A stretch of DNA of 64,000 bases. Source: an uncultured Parabacteroides sp. (GTDB taxonomy: Bacteria > Bacteroidota > Bacteroidia > Bacteroidales > Tannerellaceae). Shown here in pieces: positions 1 through 7,527 of this stretch (within the stretch, counting starts at the first letter, position 1; each line of letters begins with the position of its first letter). The notes below the pieces were generated by a model, which worked only from the letters and a program-made list of their open reading frames with translations, ran no database searches and was not told the DNA's origin. Location: assembly GCA_910577325.1 (NCBI GenBank), contig CAJTMR010000014.1, forward strand, positions 24,005-88,004. The letters run 5' to 3'. Position numbers and translations under genes: made by a program.

Positions 1-1
1 G

Positions 2-196
2 GAGTATTATTACCGCACGCTTTTCGCCTCCCATTTTCCCAGCGATAGTGCAGCGGCTACAGTGCCCAGTGTACCGAGTGTGGCATGCAGCACAGCCGAA
101 GCATTGGCTTGGGACAAGACCTTCGCAGGGATGAACGATCCTAGTGGACGTGCTGTAAGTGGGGTACATAATCAAGCCTATACTGGAAAAGGATAA
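2..196 (+). CDS. asnB: Asparagine synthase B, C-terminal fragment (5' end outside window)
   Basis: The first 64 codons read through to a TAA stop and match the C-terminal tail of glutamine-dependent asparagine synthetase B: the fragment EYYYRTLFASHFP, then PSVACSTAEALAWD, then NDPSGRAV and a final HNQAY are hallmark tail motifs of the E. coli AsnB type. The full enzyme makes asparagine from aspartate, ATP and glutamine. Only the tail is visible, so catalytic residues cannot be judged. It is followed 25 bp downstream by a converging pseudogene, and nothing here suggests that the asnB end is damaged. Confidence 0.88.
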   Translation, partial: EYYYRTLFASHFPSDSAAATVPSVPSVACSTAEALAWDKTFAGMNDPSGRAVSGVHNQAYTGKG

Positions 197-220
197 GGGA
201 AGCAACTGTTCATCATTAGT

Positions 221-634
221 TTATATCATGGCACACAGAATGGCACGGATGCGCCCCTCCTTGTACAGTTCCTCCATTGCCCGCCACGCGCCGTAATAGT
301 CGCCGAAAGGCATGTGGACGAGATATAGGTCGAGATAATCGAAGCCGAGATTGTCGAATGTCTGCCGGAAAGCCTCTTTCGTCCGCTCATATCCCATTTC
401 GTTGATAAAGGCTTTCGAGGTGACGAAGAAATCTTCACGCGGTAGCCCCGATTTTCGGATGGCTGCACCCACCGCCGTTTCGTTCTTATAGGAAGATGCC
501 GTGTCTATCAGGCGATAGCCCGTGGCAATGGCATCCGATACCGTTTATTCGCACGCGCTGAGGTCGGACACTTGGAATACGCAGAAACCTTCCATCGGCA
601 TTTCCACTCCGTTGTGTAATTTAAGGGTTTGCAT
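221..634 (-). pseudogene. Aldo/keto reductase remnant (nonsense mutation and 3' truncation)
   Basis: Read leftward from the ATG at 634, the frame gives MQTLKLHNGVEMP and continues as a typical aldo/keto reductase N-terminal half: YRLIDTASSYKNE (catalytic Asp and Tyr region), FFVTSKAF (catalytic Lys region) and DLYLVHMP (catalytic His). The frame carries an in-frame TAA at codon 30 (plus-strand 545-547), where a Gln codon (CAA to TAA) would fit. Near position 241, after GRIRAI, the sequence leaves the family and stops six residues later, so about half of a roughly 280-residue enzyme is missing. The gene is therefore dead at both ends. It lies 24 bp beyond the stop of an intact but different aldo/keto reductase. 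Confidence 0.8.
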
Positions 635-658
635 ATTGGTTATTTTTTGATGTGATTG

Positions 659-1948
659 TTATTTACCCATTGTCTCCTTTACCCTTGCCAGCAGATTCGG
701 AATATCTAACTGTTGCGGACATTTCGTCAGACATTCACCGCAGCCCACACACGAGGATGCCGGGTCACCACGCTGCACGGGAGACATTGAGACAGTGTAA
801 TCGGCCATTGCCCGTTGCGTGTTCTTGTGCAGGATATAATTATTGTACACGTAGGCGAAGATGTAGCCGATGGCAACATTGTGCGGACAGGGGAGGCACT
901 GGTAACAGCCCGTGCAGTCGATGTGTCCCGGCGCGTGGCGGTAAGCATAGATGGCCTTGCCCAATGCCTCGCGCTCGGCAGGGGTAAGCATATTCGGATG
1001 GGCTTTGGCAGCATACCGCAGGTTCTCCTCCACATCCTCCATACTGCCCATGCCGCTGACCGCCACGCTGACTTCGGGAATGTCCCACAGATAGTCCAAC
1101 GCCCACTCCGCATCGGGTTTCCGGATGCCCGTGGAAACAAGCGCGTCGCGCATCACTTGCGGCAGGTTGGCAAGGAATCCAGTGCGGACGGGCTTCATCA
1201 CCGCCAACCCCATGCCGTTAGCGGCGGCGTATTTCGGACCGAGCACGCCCGCCTCGTATTCATAATCCAAATAGTTGTGCTGGATGAGGCAGAAGTCCCA
1301 GGCAGGGGTGTATTCCACCACCTTCTTGAAGAGTTGCAGGCTGTCATGGAAGGAAAAGCCTATGAAGCGTATCTTGCCTTGCGCTTTCAGGTTTTCCATC
1401 TTCTCGATGAGCTTGTAGGGCAGCACATAGTCTTTCCACGCCCGGTGCATAATCATGTGGATGTGGTAGAAGTCGATAACGTCCGTACCGATGGCGCGGC
1501 GCGACTGGTCGAAAAACTTCTCGAAGTCGTCTGCCGACTGCATCTCCCACCACGGCATCTTGGACGTGACATATACCCGGTCACGCCAACCACCGGCGAG
1601 GGCTTTGCCTACCGCCTGTTCACTTTCACCACCAAGATAGACACGTCCCGTGTCGATGTAGTTCACACCGCCCTCGATGGCACGGCGCACCATTGGCGTG
1701 GTCTGGTCGAAGTCCACATGCCCGTTCTTCATCGGCAGGCGCAACATGCCGAAACCCAATGCCGATACACTGACTCCCGTGCGTCCCATCGGGCGGTATT
1801 GCATCTGCGGATTGTAGTTGAGGATGTCTTTTGATAACTGTTCCTTCACTGCTTGCTTCTCGGCTTCCTGTGCGATGGCTTTCGGACCGCTTACGGCTCC
1901 TACGGCTGCGGCAAGAAGTCCGCTTTTGATAAAATCCCGTCTGTCCAT
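659..1948 (-). CDS. Tat-signal aldo/keto reductase with C-terminal ferredoxin clusters
   Basis: 429 residues. The N-terminus MDRRDFIKSGLLAAAVGA is a twin-arginine export signal, so the enzyme is probably folded and loaded with cofactor before reaching the periplasm. Residues about 48-320 form the aldo/keto reductase barrel, with YIDTGRVY, YVTSKMPWW and DFYHIHM carrying the Asp/Tyr, Lys and His catalytic positions. Two cysteine clusters near the C-terminus, CTGCYQCLPCP and CVGCGECLTKCP, are ferredoxin-like 4Fe-4S motifs. This fusion is common in anaerobes, but its substrates are mostly unknown; electron exchange between NAD(P)H-type chemistry and the clusters is inferred. The start is 11 bp after the stop of the upstream frameshifted DUF6282-like gene, so the two were probably co-transcribed. 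Confidence 0.88.
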   Translation of the reverse strand: MDRRDFIKSGLLAAAVGAVSGPKAIAQEAEKQAVKEQLSKDILNYNPQMQYRPMGRTGVSVSALGFGMLRLPMKNGHVDFDQTTPMVRRAIEGGVNYIDTGRVYLGGESEQAVGKALAGGWRDRVYVTSKMPWWEMQSADDFEKFFDQSRRAIGTDVIDFYHIHMIMHRAWKDYVLPYKLIEKMENLKAQGKIRFIGFSFHDSLQLFKKVVEYTPAWDFCLIQHNYLDYEYEAGVLGPKYAAANGMGLAVMKPVRTGFLANLPQVMRDALVSTGIRKPDAEWALDYLWDIPEVSVAVSGMGSMEDVEENLRYAAKAHPNMLTPAEREALGKAIYAYRHAPGHIDCTGCYQCLPCPHNVAIGYIFAYVYNNYILHKNTQRAMADYTVSMSPVQRGDPASSCVGCGECLTKCPQQLDIPNLLARVKETMGK

Positions 1949-1959
1949 ATTATTCCTTT

Positions 1960-2963
1960 TTATTTATCCAAACCTATCAGCCATGCCGGATTGGAGCGGA
2001 CAAGCAGATCAATGTCGCTTTGAGGTACCCCAGCGGCTTGCAGCTTCACGATACAATCCCTCATACCCTCAATGGGGTGTGGCATCACCGCCTGGCCCAA
2101 ATCCGTAGAAATAAAACTCCGTGTCGGGTCGATGCGAACCATTGACACGAACTCCTCGATGCTTTGTCGTTGGTATTGGGGCATTTTGGTTCCCTCCCCC
2201 AAAGGCAAGGCAGGTAACAATATTCAATGTATGCGCCAAGGTCAATGCACCGTTTGATTTGGTCGGGCGTCATGTTCCAGATGGAGGAATTGGCGTGAGT
2301 GACAACGATACGCTTTACGCCGACATCGTGGGCCTTACAGACAAGCGTAATGCTTTCTTCCGACGAAGAATGTCCGGTGGCGAAGATGATGTCCGCCTCG
2401 GCGCAGATTTCCATCACCTTTACCACTTCCGACAAGACTTTCCCATTATTGTCCAACACGGGAATGCCTTTCTCTTTTCGTCCTTCCCGCAGATATGGAT
2501 AGGCGGCATCCAAAGTCGGCATCCAGATGCAGCGGCACAGGCCACCGCTGGTCTCGACTGCCTTTTGTGCGGCAAAGGGATTTACCTTGTTGCCATGTAC
2601 CCGGTTCATGCAGAAACTGCCGAAACACTCCGCACCCAGCAATGCCTGACGGATGATATATGCCCGGTCGTGGCAGCTGAAATCATTGGACTTGAACATC
2701 ACGGCACGATATCCTGCCGCCATCGCGTCCTTCATAAAACTGTATTCGTCCATTGACCGCTCTCGCGTGTCGGGGCGGCAATGCAGGTGGATGCCGCACA
2801 CGCCTTGCAATAACTCATCATTGGCAAACTTGTTATCGTCCTTCTGCTCCTGTATCAGATTCATCGCCTGCCCCGGTATTGCCGTGGATGCAAGCAAGGC
2901 TCCTCCGGTCAGGGCGGAAGCCTTGATGAAGTCTCTTCTGCTTATCTTATTATCCGTATTCAT
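1960..2963 (-). pseudogene. Tat-signal DUF6282-like amidohydrolase-type protein, single-base frameshift
   Basis: From ATG at 2963 the protein starts with a Tat signal (SRRDFIKASALTGG) and continues through a TIM-barrel hydrolase-like region with GIHLHCRPDTRE, a possible metal-binding HxH, and later ATGHSSSEES and VTHANSS, which resemble barrel metal and active-site loops. After IEYCYLPCLWG the frame goes out of register and ends in unrelated residues at 2085; the expected continuation (MPQYQRQSIEEFVSMV to a stop at 1960) lies in the next frame. One missing G in the run at plus-strand C2196-C2200 explains it. Restored length would be about 334 residues. Function is unproved; DUF6282 is a family assignment from memory. 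A sequencing error in the homopolymer is possible. Confidence 0.72.
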
Positions 2964-3304
2964 ATTAACGCTTCTTCTTTGGGTACAAAAATAGCGGTAT
3001 ATGATGCAAAAGGACTTAACAAATTCACGGAGGATTGTGACGGTTTTACTGATTCTGACTTACGTATAAGTGCCACAGGCTTCCACATCAACGCCAAATA
3101 CTTCCACGAAAGCACAAAGCGATTGACTTTTGCCTGCTATGCCTTTACTTTGCACTGCCAAGCAGAGGAATATTCCCGAAATGTGGAGGGTGAGGACACA
3201 AAGTGCCACAAGCTGCCATCTCACCGCATATCCATCGCATTGCAGGGAATACCTCTTTACTTTGCAGTCAAAACCGAGTATCAACATTAATAACAGTATC
3301 GACT
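2964..3304. other. Gene-free spacer before the integration module
   Basis: No convincing reading frame occurs here. The only structure I see is an 11-base motif, TTTACTTTGCA, present twice in the same orientation at 3144-3154 and 3256-3266, the second about 40 bp before the start of the first helix-turn-helix gene. The motif resembles a -7 element with a shortened spacer and may mark promoters of the small regulator genes or recombinase binding sites; neither is proved. Confidence 0.4.
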
Positions 3305-3601
3305 ATGGACATTTTGATTATTCAGAAAGAGGCGTTCGAGGAAATGGCGGCGAAGTTCAGCCGTTTCACGGAACGGGTGGACGAGCTCCTCGCAAAGCAG
3401 GGAGGTAAGTCTTTGAATGGGTGGATGGACAACCAAGAAGTCTGCCGACAACTTAACATCAGTCCGCGAACCTTGCAGACGCTGCGCGACAACGGCACGT
3501 TGGCTTATTCGCAAATCAACCACAAGATGTTTTACAAGCCGGAGGATGTTATGCGCATCATCAAACCCGTTGAACGTAAACGGGCGGACAGAGCCGTTTG
3601 A
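3305..3601 (+). CDS. Helix-turn-helix (excisionase-like) protein of integration module
   Basis: 98 residues from ATG at 3305 (MDILIIQKEAFEEM). An N-terminal helical stretch (about 1-40) precedes a winged helix-turn-helix of the MerR/excisionase type: MDNQEVCRQLNISPRTLQTL, then LAYSQINHKMFYKPEDV, a typical HTH_17 layout. Such small proteins usually accompany Bacteroides integrative elements and act as excisionase or directionality factors with the neighbouring tyrosine recombinases; that role is inferred from context. An in-frame extension upstream to 3203 is open but has no family resemblance, so I chose 3305. It is followed 37 bp downstream by a second, frameshifted gene of the same family. 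Confidence 0.75.
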   Translation: MDILIIQKEAFEEMAAKFSRFTERVDELLAKQGGKSLNGWMDNQEVCRQLNISPRTLQTLRDNGTLAYSQINHKMFYKPEDVMRIIKPVERKRADRAV

Positions 3602-3638
3602 TTATTATTTTGTATGTACCACTAAATCCAACGTAGCA

Positions 3639-3931
3639 ATGAGTGAAATGATTACCAAGAACCATGCGCTGGTCGCCCAATTCGGCGATGCGCTTGACCG
3701 CCTACTGGACGGTATTGAGAACTTCGTGGCAAACAGCCGCCCGACTTTGGGCGGCGAAGCTTCCTCACGGACAGAGAGGTGTCGGCACGGCTGAAAGTGA
3801 GCCGCCGCACCTTGCAGGACTACCGCAACAACGGAATGATTGCCTACTACCAGTTGGGTGGCAAGATTCTTTATAAGGAATCGGACATCGAGCGGATGCT
3901 TGCCGCCAGTTACCGGGAAGCGTTCAGATAG
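3639..3931 (+). pseudogene. Second helix-turn-helix (excisionase-like) gene, frameshifted
   Basis: The ATG at 3639 opens MSEMITKNHALVAQFGDALD and an amphipathic helix as in the preceding paralogue, but between 3756 and 3761 the reading frame breaks and the original frame stops at 3794. The next frame carries the expected DNA-binding half: FLTDREVSARLKVSRRTLQD followed by YYQLGGKILYKESDIERML, ending at TAG 3929-3931. One base is missing near position 3760; the intact protein would be about 97 residues. With this gene broken, the module may have lost normal excision control. A sequencing error cannot be excluded from the window alone. Confidence 0.72.
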
Positions 3932-3945
3932 AATAAAGACAATGT

Positions 3946-4010
3946 TACCCTCAGGCGGCGTTAGAGGCAGTCTCATACGCCGTCTGAGGGTATCTCTTAC
4001 GCCGTTTGAG
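3946..4010. repeat. Inverted and direct repeats between converging genes (terminator-like or recombination site)
   Basis: A 16-base arm at 3946-3961 (TACCCTCAGGCGGCGT) is matched by its reverse complement at 3977-3992 with one mismatch, giving a strong hairpin with a 15-base loop. A further partial copy follows as a direct repeat: TCTCATACGCCGTCTGAGG at 3971-3989 and TCTCTTACGCCGTTTGAGG at 3993-4011, 22 bp apart. The position, between the converging helix-turn-helix gene and the gene ending at 4017, suits a two-way terminator. The extra direct copy is more than a terminator needs and could be a binding site. Confidence 0.6.
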
Positions 4011-4016
4011 GTCGGC

Positions 4017-4394
4017 TCAATTTCCCGCTCTCTTTCCACATGACGGGGAGAGCGAAAAGAAAAGGTTTATCGGTTGGCTGTCGTGGCTTGTGTTCAATCT
4101 GCCCATGACAAACCGTCTGAAAGCTATACATTCCTTAGTCCGCAGCCGGAAGGCGATGGCTATCACCATTTCAAGGCTGTACACGTCATAGCTTTTTCCA
4201 TTCTCCTGTCTGATGTAACGCATGGTATCGCTTTCCAACAATTCCATATTCTTATAGATGGTTCGGATAGCCCTGCGGATGTCACAGCCGAATACATTGA
4301 ACGCATCGGACATTTCCTGCTGCGTCATCCAAACGGGAACAGTCGGCATGGCGACCGCCCCGTTCTCGCTGATTGTGATTATTCCTCGTTCCAT
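4017..4394 (-). CDS. Small putative DNA-binding protein of Bacteroides integrase modules
   Basis: 125 residues starting MERGIITISENGAVAMP. The core, VWMTQQEMSDAFNVFGCDIRRAI followed by YIRQENGKSYDVYSLEMVIAIAFRL, resembles the RhuM/KilA-N-like proteins often encoded next to integrases in Bacteroides mobile elements: a helix-turn-helix-like segment, then a conserved VYSLEM-IA-AFRL strand-helix unit. It starts only 2 bp after the stop of the first recombinase gene, so it is translated from the same leftward transcript. Its last 25 residues look unrelated to the family core, which may mean the 3' end is altered. Function unknown. Confidence 0.6.
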   Translation of the reverse strand: MERGIITISENGAVAMPTVPVWMTQQEMSDAFNVFGCDIRRAIRTIYKNMELLESDTMRYIRQENGKSYDVYSLEMVIAIAFRLRTKECIAFRRFVMGRLNTSHDSQPINLFFSLSPSCGKRAGN

Positions 4395-4396
4395 AA

Positions 4397-5659
4397 TTAT
4401 TTTCCAAATTGCTCGTCGTTAATGTCTGTTTCTTTTGGCAATTCTTGCCTTTTATACCATTTACCTGTTCCGTACATCATTCTGACTGCCATCAGGTTGT
4501 CCATATCCTTAGATATTTTCTTGTCCGTAACCTCCGCGTACCGTTGGGTGGTTCTTATGCCTGAATGCCCCATCATTTTGGCGATGCTCTCAATAGGTAT
4601 TCCCTCTGAAATTAAGAATGTTCCGAAGGAGTGCCTGCTTTGATGGTAGGACAAATTTTCCTCTCTGCCAATGGCAACGCCTAACTCGTGTATCTCAAAC
4701 CACATCTCGTCACGGTTTGGAAGCGGGAACACGGGCTTGGTGTCGTCCGTGGTGTTGTAGAGGTTGAGTATCTGTTCCGCTATCGGGTGCAGGGGGATGA
4801 ACGCCTCCACGTTGGTCTTCTTGCGGTTGATGCGGATGTAACGCCTGCCGTCGGCGGTCGTACCGATGTGGTGAGGATGGAGCAGCATGGTGTCCACATA
4901 TGCCAATCCCGTGAACGTTGAAAACAGAAATGCCCTCCGACCCAGTTCCTGCAACGGGTCGAGCATAGGCGTTTCAAGGATAGCTTTCAGTTCCGCACGG
5001 CTGATGTGCCTGTGCTTCGGCACGGGCTTCTTCTCGTATTCCATGTCCTCCAACGGGTTGGCACGGAGTATCTCATAATCCACGGCAAGGTACACCAGTT
5101 TGCTTAGCCAGCACAGGCACTTGTTGATTTGCTGTGCGCTGAAATTCTTGTTGCGTTTCATGAACGCCTTGTAGGAAATGCCGAAGTCTTCCGTGATGTC
5201 GGTGAAGTCGATGTCCTCCTTGCCCAACGAAGCAAGGTAGTCTTTCAGGTACTTTTGGTAATATCCCGAATGGCGGTAGGTGGACGTGGAGTTTATCTCT
5301 TTTGAACGGGCGAGCAGCCGCTCACGTTCCCTTTCGCCCATCTGCAACAGCTTGGTGGGGATTACCGCCCTTTTCGCCAATATGTTCTTGAGCAGTTCGG
5401 CGCTTACTACGTTCTGTTTCTTCAAAATCTCATCATAGGCAAGCTCAACGGACTTGCGGAACTCATGCAAACGGTTGTTCTCGCGGACTGCCCGGATGCT
5501 TCCTGTCTTGCTGTTCCAATCCTCCGGCCTGCAATAGATGCCTGTCGCCATCGTGGAACTCTTGCCGTCTATGGTGATGCGGCACAGGACGGCAGTCGTG
5601 CCGTCCGCCTTCACCTTGTTTCGGTTGATATACGGTAATATTGAAAATGTACTGCGCAT
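4397..5659 (-). CDS. Tyrosine recombinase (integrase), first of a tandem pair
   Basis: 420 residues. Order: Arm-type DNA-binding N-terminus (IDGKSSTMATGIYCRPEDWN, about 27-47), core-binding SAM-like helices (about 115-215), and a catalytic domain to about 390. Catalytic signatures are HQSRHSFGTFL (His and Arg II), MMGHSGIRTTQRYAEV (His and the nucleophile Tyr). The first catalytic box reads FTGLAYVDTM, with Ala where classical family members have Arg I; many Bacteroidetes integrases share this change. It lies 19 bp downstream of the second recombinase gene and probably in one operon with it. Role: integration and excision of the element; activity today is uncertain because the module is decaying. 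Confidence 0.88.
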   Translation of the reverse strand: MRSTFSILPYINRNKVKADGTTAVLCRITIDGKSSTMATGIYCRPEDWNSKTGSIRAVRENNRLHEFRKSVELAYDEILKKQNVVSAELLKNILAKRAVIPTKLLQMGERERERLLARSKEINSTSTYRHSGYYQKYLKDYLASLGKEDIDFTDITEDFGISYKAFMKRNKNFSAQQINKCLCWLSKLVYLAVDYEILRANPLEDMEYEKKPVPKHRHISRAELKAILETPMLDPLQELGRRAFLFSTFTGLAYVDTMLLHPHHIGTTADGRRYIRINRKKTNVEAFIPLHPIAEQILNLYNTTDDTKPVFPLPNRDEMWFEIHELGVAIGREENLSYHQSRHSFGTFLISEGIPIESIAKMMGHSGIRTTQRYAEVTDKKISKDMDNLMAVRMMYGTGKWYKRQELPKETDINDEQFGK

Positions 5660-5678
5660 AGTTGTAATGTTTTTAGGA

Positions 5679-6929
5679 TTAAAGAATAAGTTTCAAGTCT
5701 TTGGTCGCCTCGATATATTTGTCCATGTCCTCAAAGAGCTTTTTCGGGGTAACACGGGCATAGACCTGCGTGGTGGTTATATCGGAATGACCCAGCATCC
5801 GACTGATGGTTTCAATCGGTACTCCGGCTTCCAGCGTAATCAACGAGGCAAACGAGTGACGTGCCTGATGATAGCACAAGCTGGTGCTTACTCCTGCAAG
5901 AACAGCGAGTGATTTCATGTGCCGCCGAAGGTTGGGATGGTGTATCATGGGGAACAATGTTGGACGGTTGTCATCATGGTATTTCTCAATCAAGGCGATG
6001 GCTTCCGGCAACAACTTCACACTTGCCCGAAGCTCGTTCTTCTTTCGGCGGTATTTCAGCCAAAGGCTTTCCTCATCGTCCGTATAGAGGTTCTCACGGG
6101 TGACGCTCACGGCATCTGCATAGGCGGTTCCGGTATAGCAGGCAAACAGAAAAAGGTCACGGGCGAGGATGTGCGTGGTGCGCCATGCGGGTATCTCCAC
6201 ATCGCGTATCTTCTCGAAATCCTCACGGCTCAACGCCCTCGGTGTCCGCTCCGTCTTTTGCGGCAGAGTGAAATTGGCGAAATGACATCTTTCGGCATAT
6301 CCCTCCTTGTAGGCTATGCGACAAACCTTTTTCAAGATGGCAAGATAGTGGCATACTGTATCCACGGCATATCCTTTTACGTCCATCACGAAGTTCTGGT
6401 AGTCGTGGATGAACTGTTCGTTAAGCTGTCCGAAAGCGATGTCCTTAGTCTTGAACTGCCACGGGATGAATTCGCCCAATGTCCGGCGCATATAATAGTA
6501 AGTGGGATATGTCCCTTTGGCACGGTCTATTCCGATACGCGCCTTCAAGTCCTCACAGATGCGGTCGGTCATCCGAAGCAGCGTCATCTGCGTTTCCATG
6601 CTGCCTTGGAATAGGTCCTTGACTGCCATAGCATCAAAGTCCTGCCCACGCTCAACTAATGTATCAAATGCCGCATTGACTGCCAACAGCAACTTGTCCA
6701 ATTTCGCGTTGGTCTCCACCGCCTCGCGGCTCTTTCCGTCCAGACGGCTTTCCCGTGCGTTCCACAACTCCGGCTTGCACGACAGCTTGCAGCCGAACTG
6801 CGCCATCGTGCGGTTCACCGTGATACGACCCATTATCGGGGCTTTGCCCGACTTGTCCGTTCCGCTCTTTTTCAGGTAGAGCAGCACCTTGAATTTCTCG
6901 ATTTTCATACGCTCACACTTTTGATGCAA
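5679..6929 (-). CDS. Tyrosine recombinase (integrase), second of a tandem pair
   Basis: 416 residues, starting MHQKCERMKIEKFKVLLYLKK; an internal Met at residue 8 (MKIEKFKV) is an alternative start. Arm-binding N-terminus (VNRTMAQFGCKLSCKPELWN), SAM-like core-binding region (about 120-225), then catalytic domain: FACYTGTAYADAV replaces the usual Arg I box, HQARHSFASL supplies His/Arg II, and MLGHSDITTTQVYARV gives the final His and the nucleophile Tyr. Two recombinases in tandem are a familiar arrangement in Bacteroides integrative elements, where the two may act together. It is the first gene of the leftward transcript, with a -7 element just upstream at 6927-6934. Confidence 0.88.
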   Translation of the reverse strand: MHQKCERMKIEKFKVLLYLKKSGTDKSGKAPIMGRITVNRTMAQFGCKLSCKPELWNARESRLDGKSREAVETNAKLDKLLLAVNAAFDTLVERGQDFDAMAVKDLFQGSMETQMTLLRMTDRICEDLKARIGIDRAKGTYPTYYYMRRTLGEFIPWQFKTKDIAFGQLNEQFIHDYQNFVMDVKGYAVDTVCHYLAILKKVCRIAYKEGYAERCHFANFTLPQKTERTPRALSREDFEKIRDVEIPAWRTTHILARDLFLFACYTGTAYADAVSVTRENLYTDDEESLWLKYRRKKNELRASVKLLPEAIALIEKYHDDNRPTLFPMIHHPNLRRHMKSLAVLAGVSTSLCYHQARHSFASLITLEAGVPIETISRMLGHSDITTTQVYARVTPKKLFEDMDKYIEATKDLKLIL

Positions 6930-6934
6930 AGTTA
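6927..6934 (-). promoter_or_regulatory. Candidate -7 element for the recombinase operon
   Basis: The minus strand reads TAACTTTG, matching the Bacteroidales -7 consensus TAnnTTTG. It lies at the very start of the second recombinase frame, so transcription from it would favour the internal Met of that protein (KIEKFKV) as the true start. No clear TTTG -33 box is visible. Confidence 0.4.
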
Positions 6935-7204
6935 CTTTGAGTGCAAGCGTTCATTGATTTGCAGAACGGTGCGTATCGGCGCAATCGGCACGGACGCACA
7001 ACAATTTCATTTTCCGTGCGTTACCTGTTCTTGCTTCGGTAACAGGCGGCTAACGGCTTGGTAACTGAAATACTTCAATATTCCGCACTCTGTTGCGTTT
7101 CCGGCATTCTGCAGAATAATGTGAAACCGCTCATTTCAAACGGATTGCGTTTCCTTGTTACTTATTTGCTGACAGGTGCTTTGTGGGTTCTGTTCCATAC
7201 TTCC
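6935..7204. other. Non-coding flank of recombinase module, candidate attachment region
   Basis: No plausible gene. The stretch contains a short inverted repeat around a TTGCTTCGG core (CCTGTT at about 7025-7030 and AACAGG at about 7041-7046) and several spaced TTAC/GTAAC and AACGG words, the kind of arrangement expected of recombinase arm and core sites beside an integrase gene. Its right edge, near 7205, is where IS256-type sequence begins abruptly, so it probably marks one end of the integrated or rearranged segment. No duplicate of the edge was found elsewhere in the window. Confidence 0.4.
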
Positions 7205-7365
7205 TGTCACATCTTCGCCTGTCTTAAACTGGGACAAAAACTCTTTACTTAAAAATTCTTTAGGAATGTCCATAAAATCTGATTTTTACAAAGTTAATAC
7301 ATAAATAAAAAAACTACGAGAGAAACACCGTAGTTTTCTATTTACACAATCAGATAGATAGTCCC
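7205..7365 (-). mobile_element. IS256-family (mutator-type) insertion sequence, left-over 5' end
   Basis: On the minus strand an ATG at 7273 starts MDIPKEFLSKEFLSQFKTGE, which matches the opening of Bacteroides IS256-type transposases; after DV (codon 22) the sequence leaves the family and a stop follows at 7136-7138. A -7 element TAACTTTG lies at 7296-7289 in front of it. The outer end at about 7354-7365 reads GGGACTATCTAT on the minus strand, plausible as the terminal repeat. About 95% of the transposase is gone, so this is an immobile scar. The family call rests on 22 residues plus context. Confidence 0.6.
7310..7337. terminator. Hairpin inside the IS end
   Basis: Perfect 9-base arms AAAACTACG (7310-7318) and CGTAGTTTT (7329-7337) with a 10-base loop. 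It sits between the IS terminus and the transposase promoter, where insertion sequences often carry a hairpin that blocks read-through from flanking DNA. Confidence 0.6.
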
Positions 7366-7527
7366 ATTTTTTTCCACTATACAAAAGTCTATTTCCAAAA
7401 AAGAAAAGGCAGTCTGTTATATACGTGCACCCAATATCCAGGAGATTCTTTTTATACAGGTATTTTCGGTGTTGGGAAATGGTTCAGTCCATTATATATT
7501 CTTCCGATCCTTATCATATTAATAGGG

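Noticed and set aside
815..1834. Long open frame opposite the Fe-S aldo/keto reductase
   Set aside because: It lies wholly antisense to a gene with clear family motifs, and its translation is rich in His, Arg and Val with no recognisable domain.
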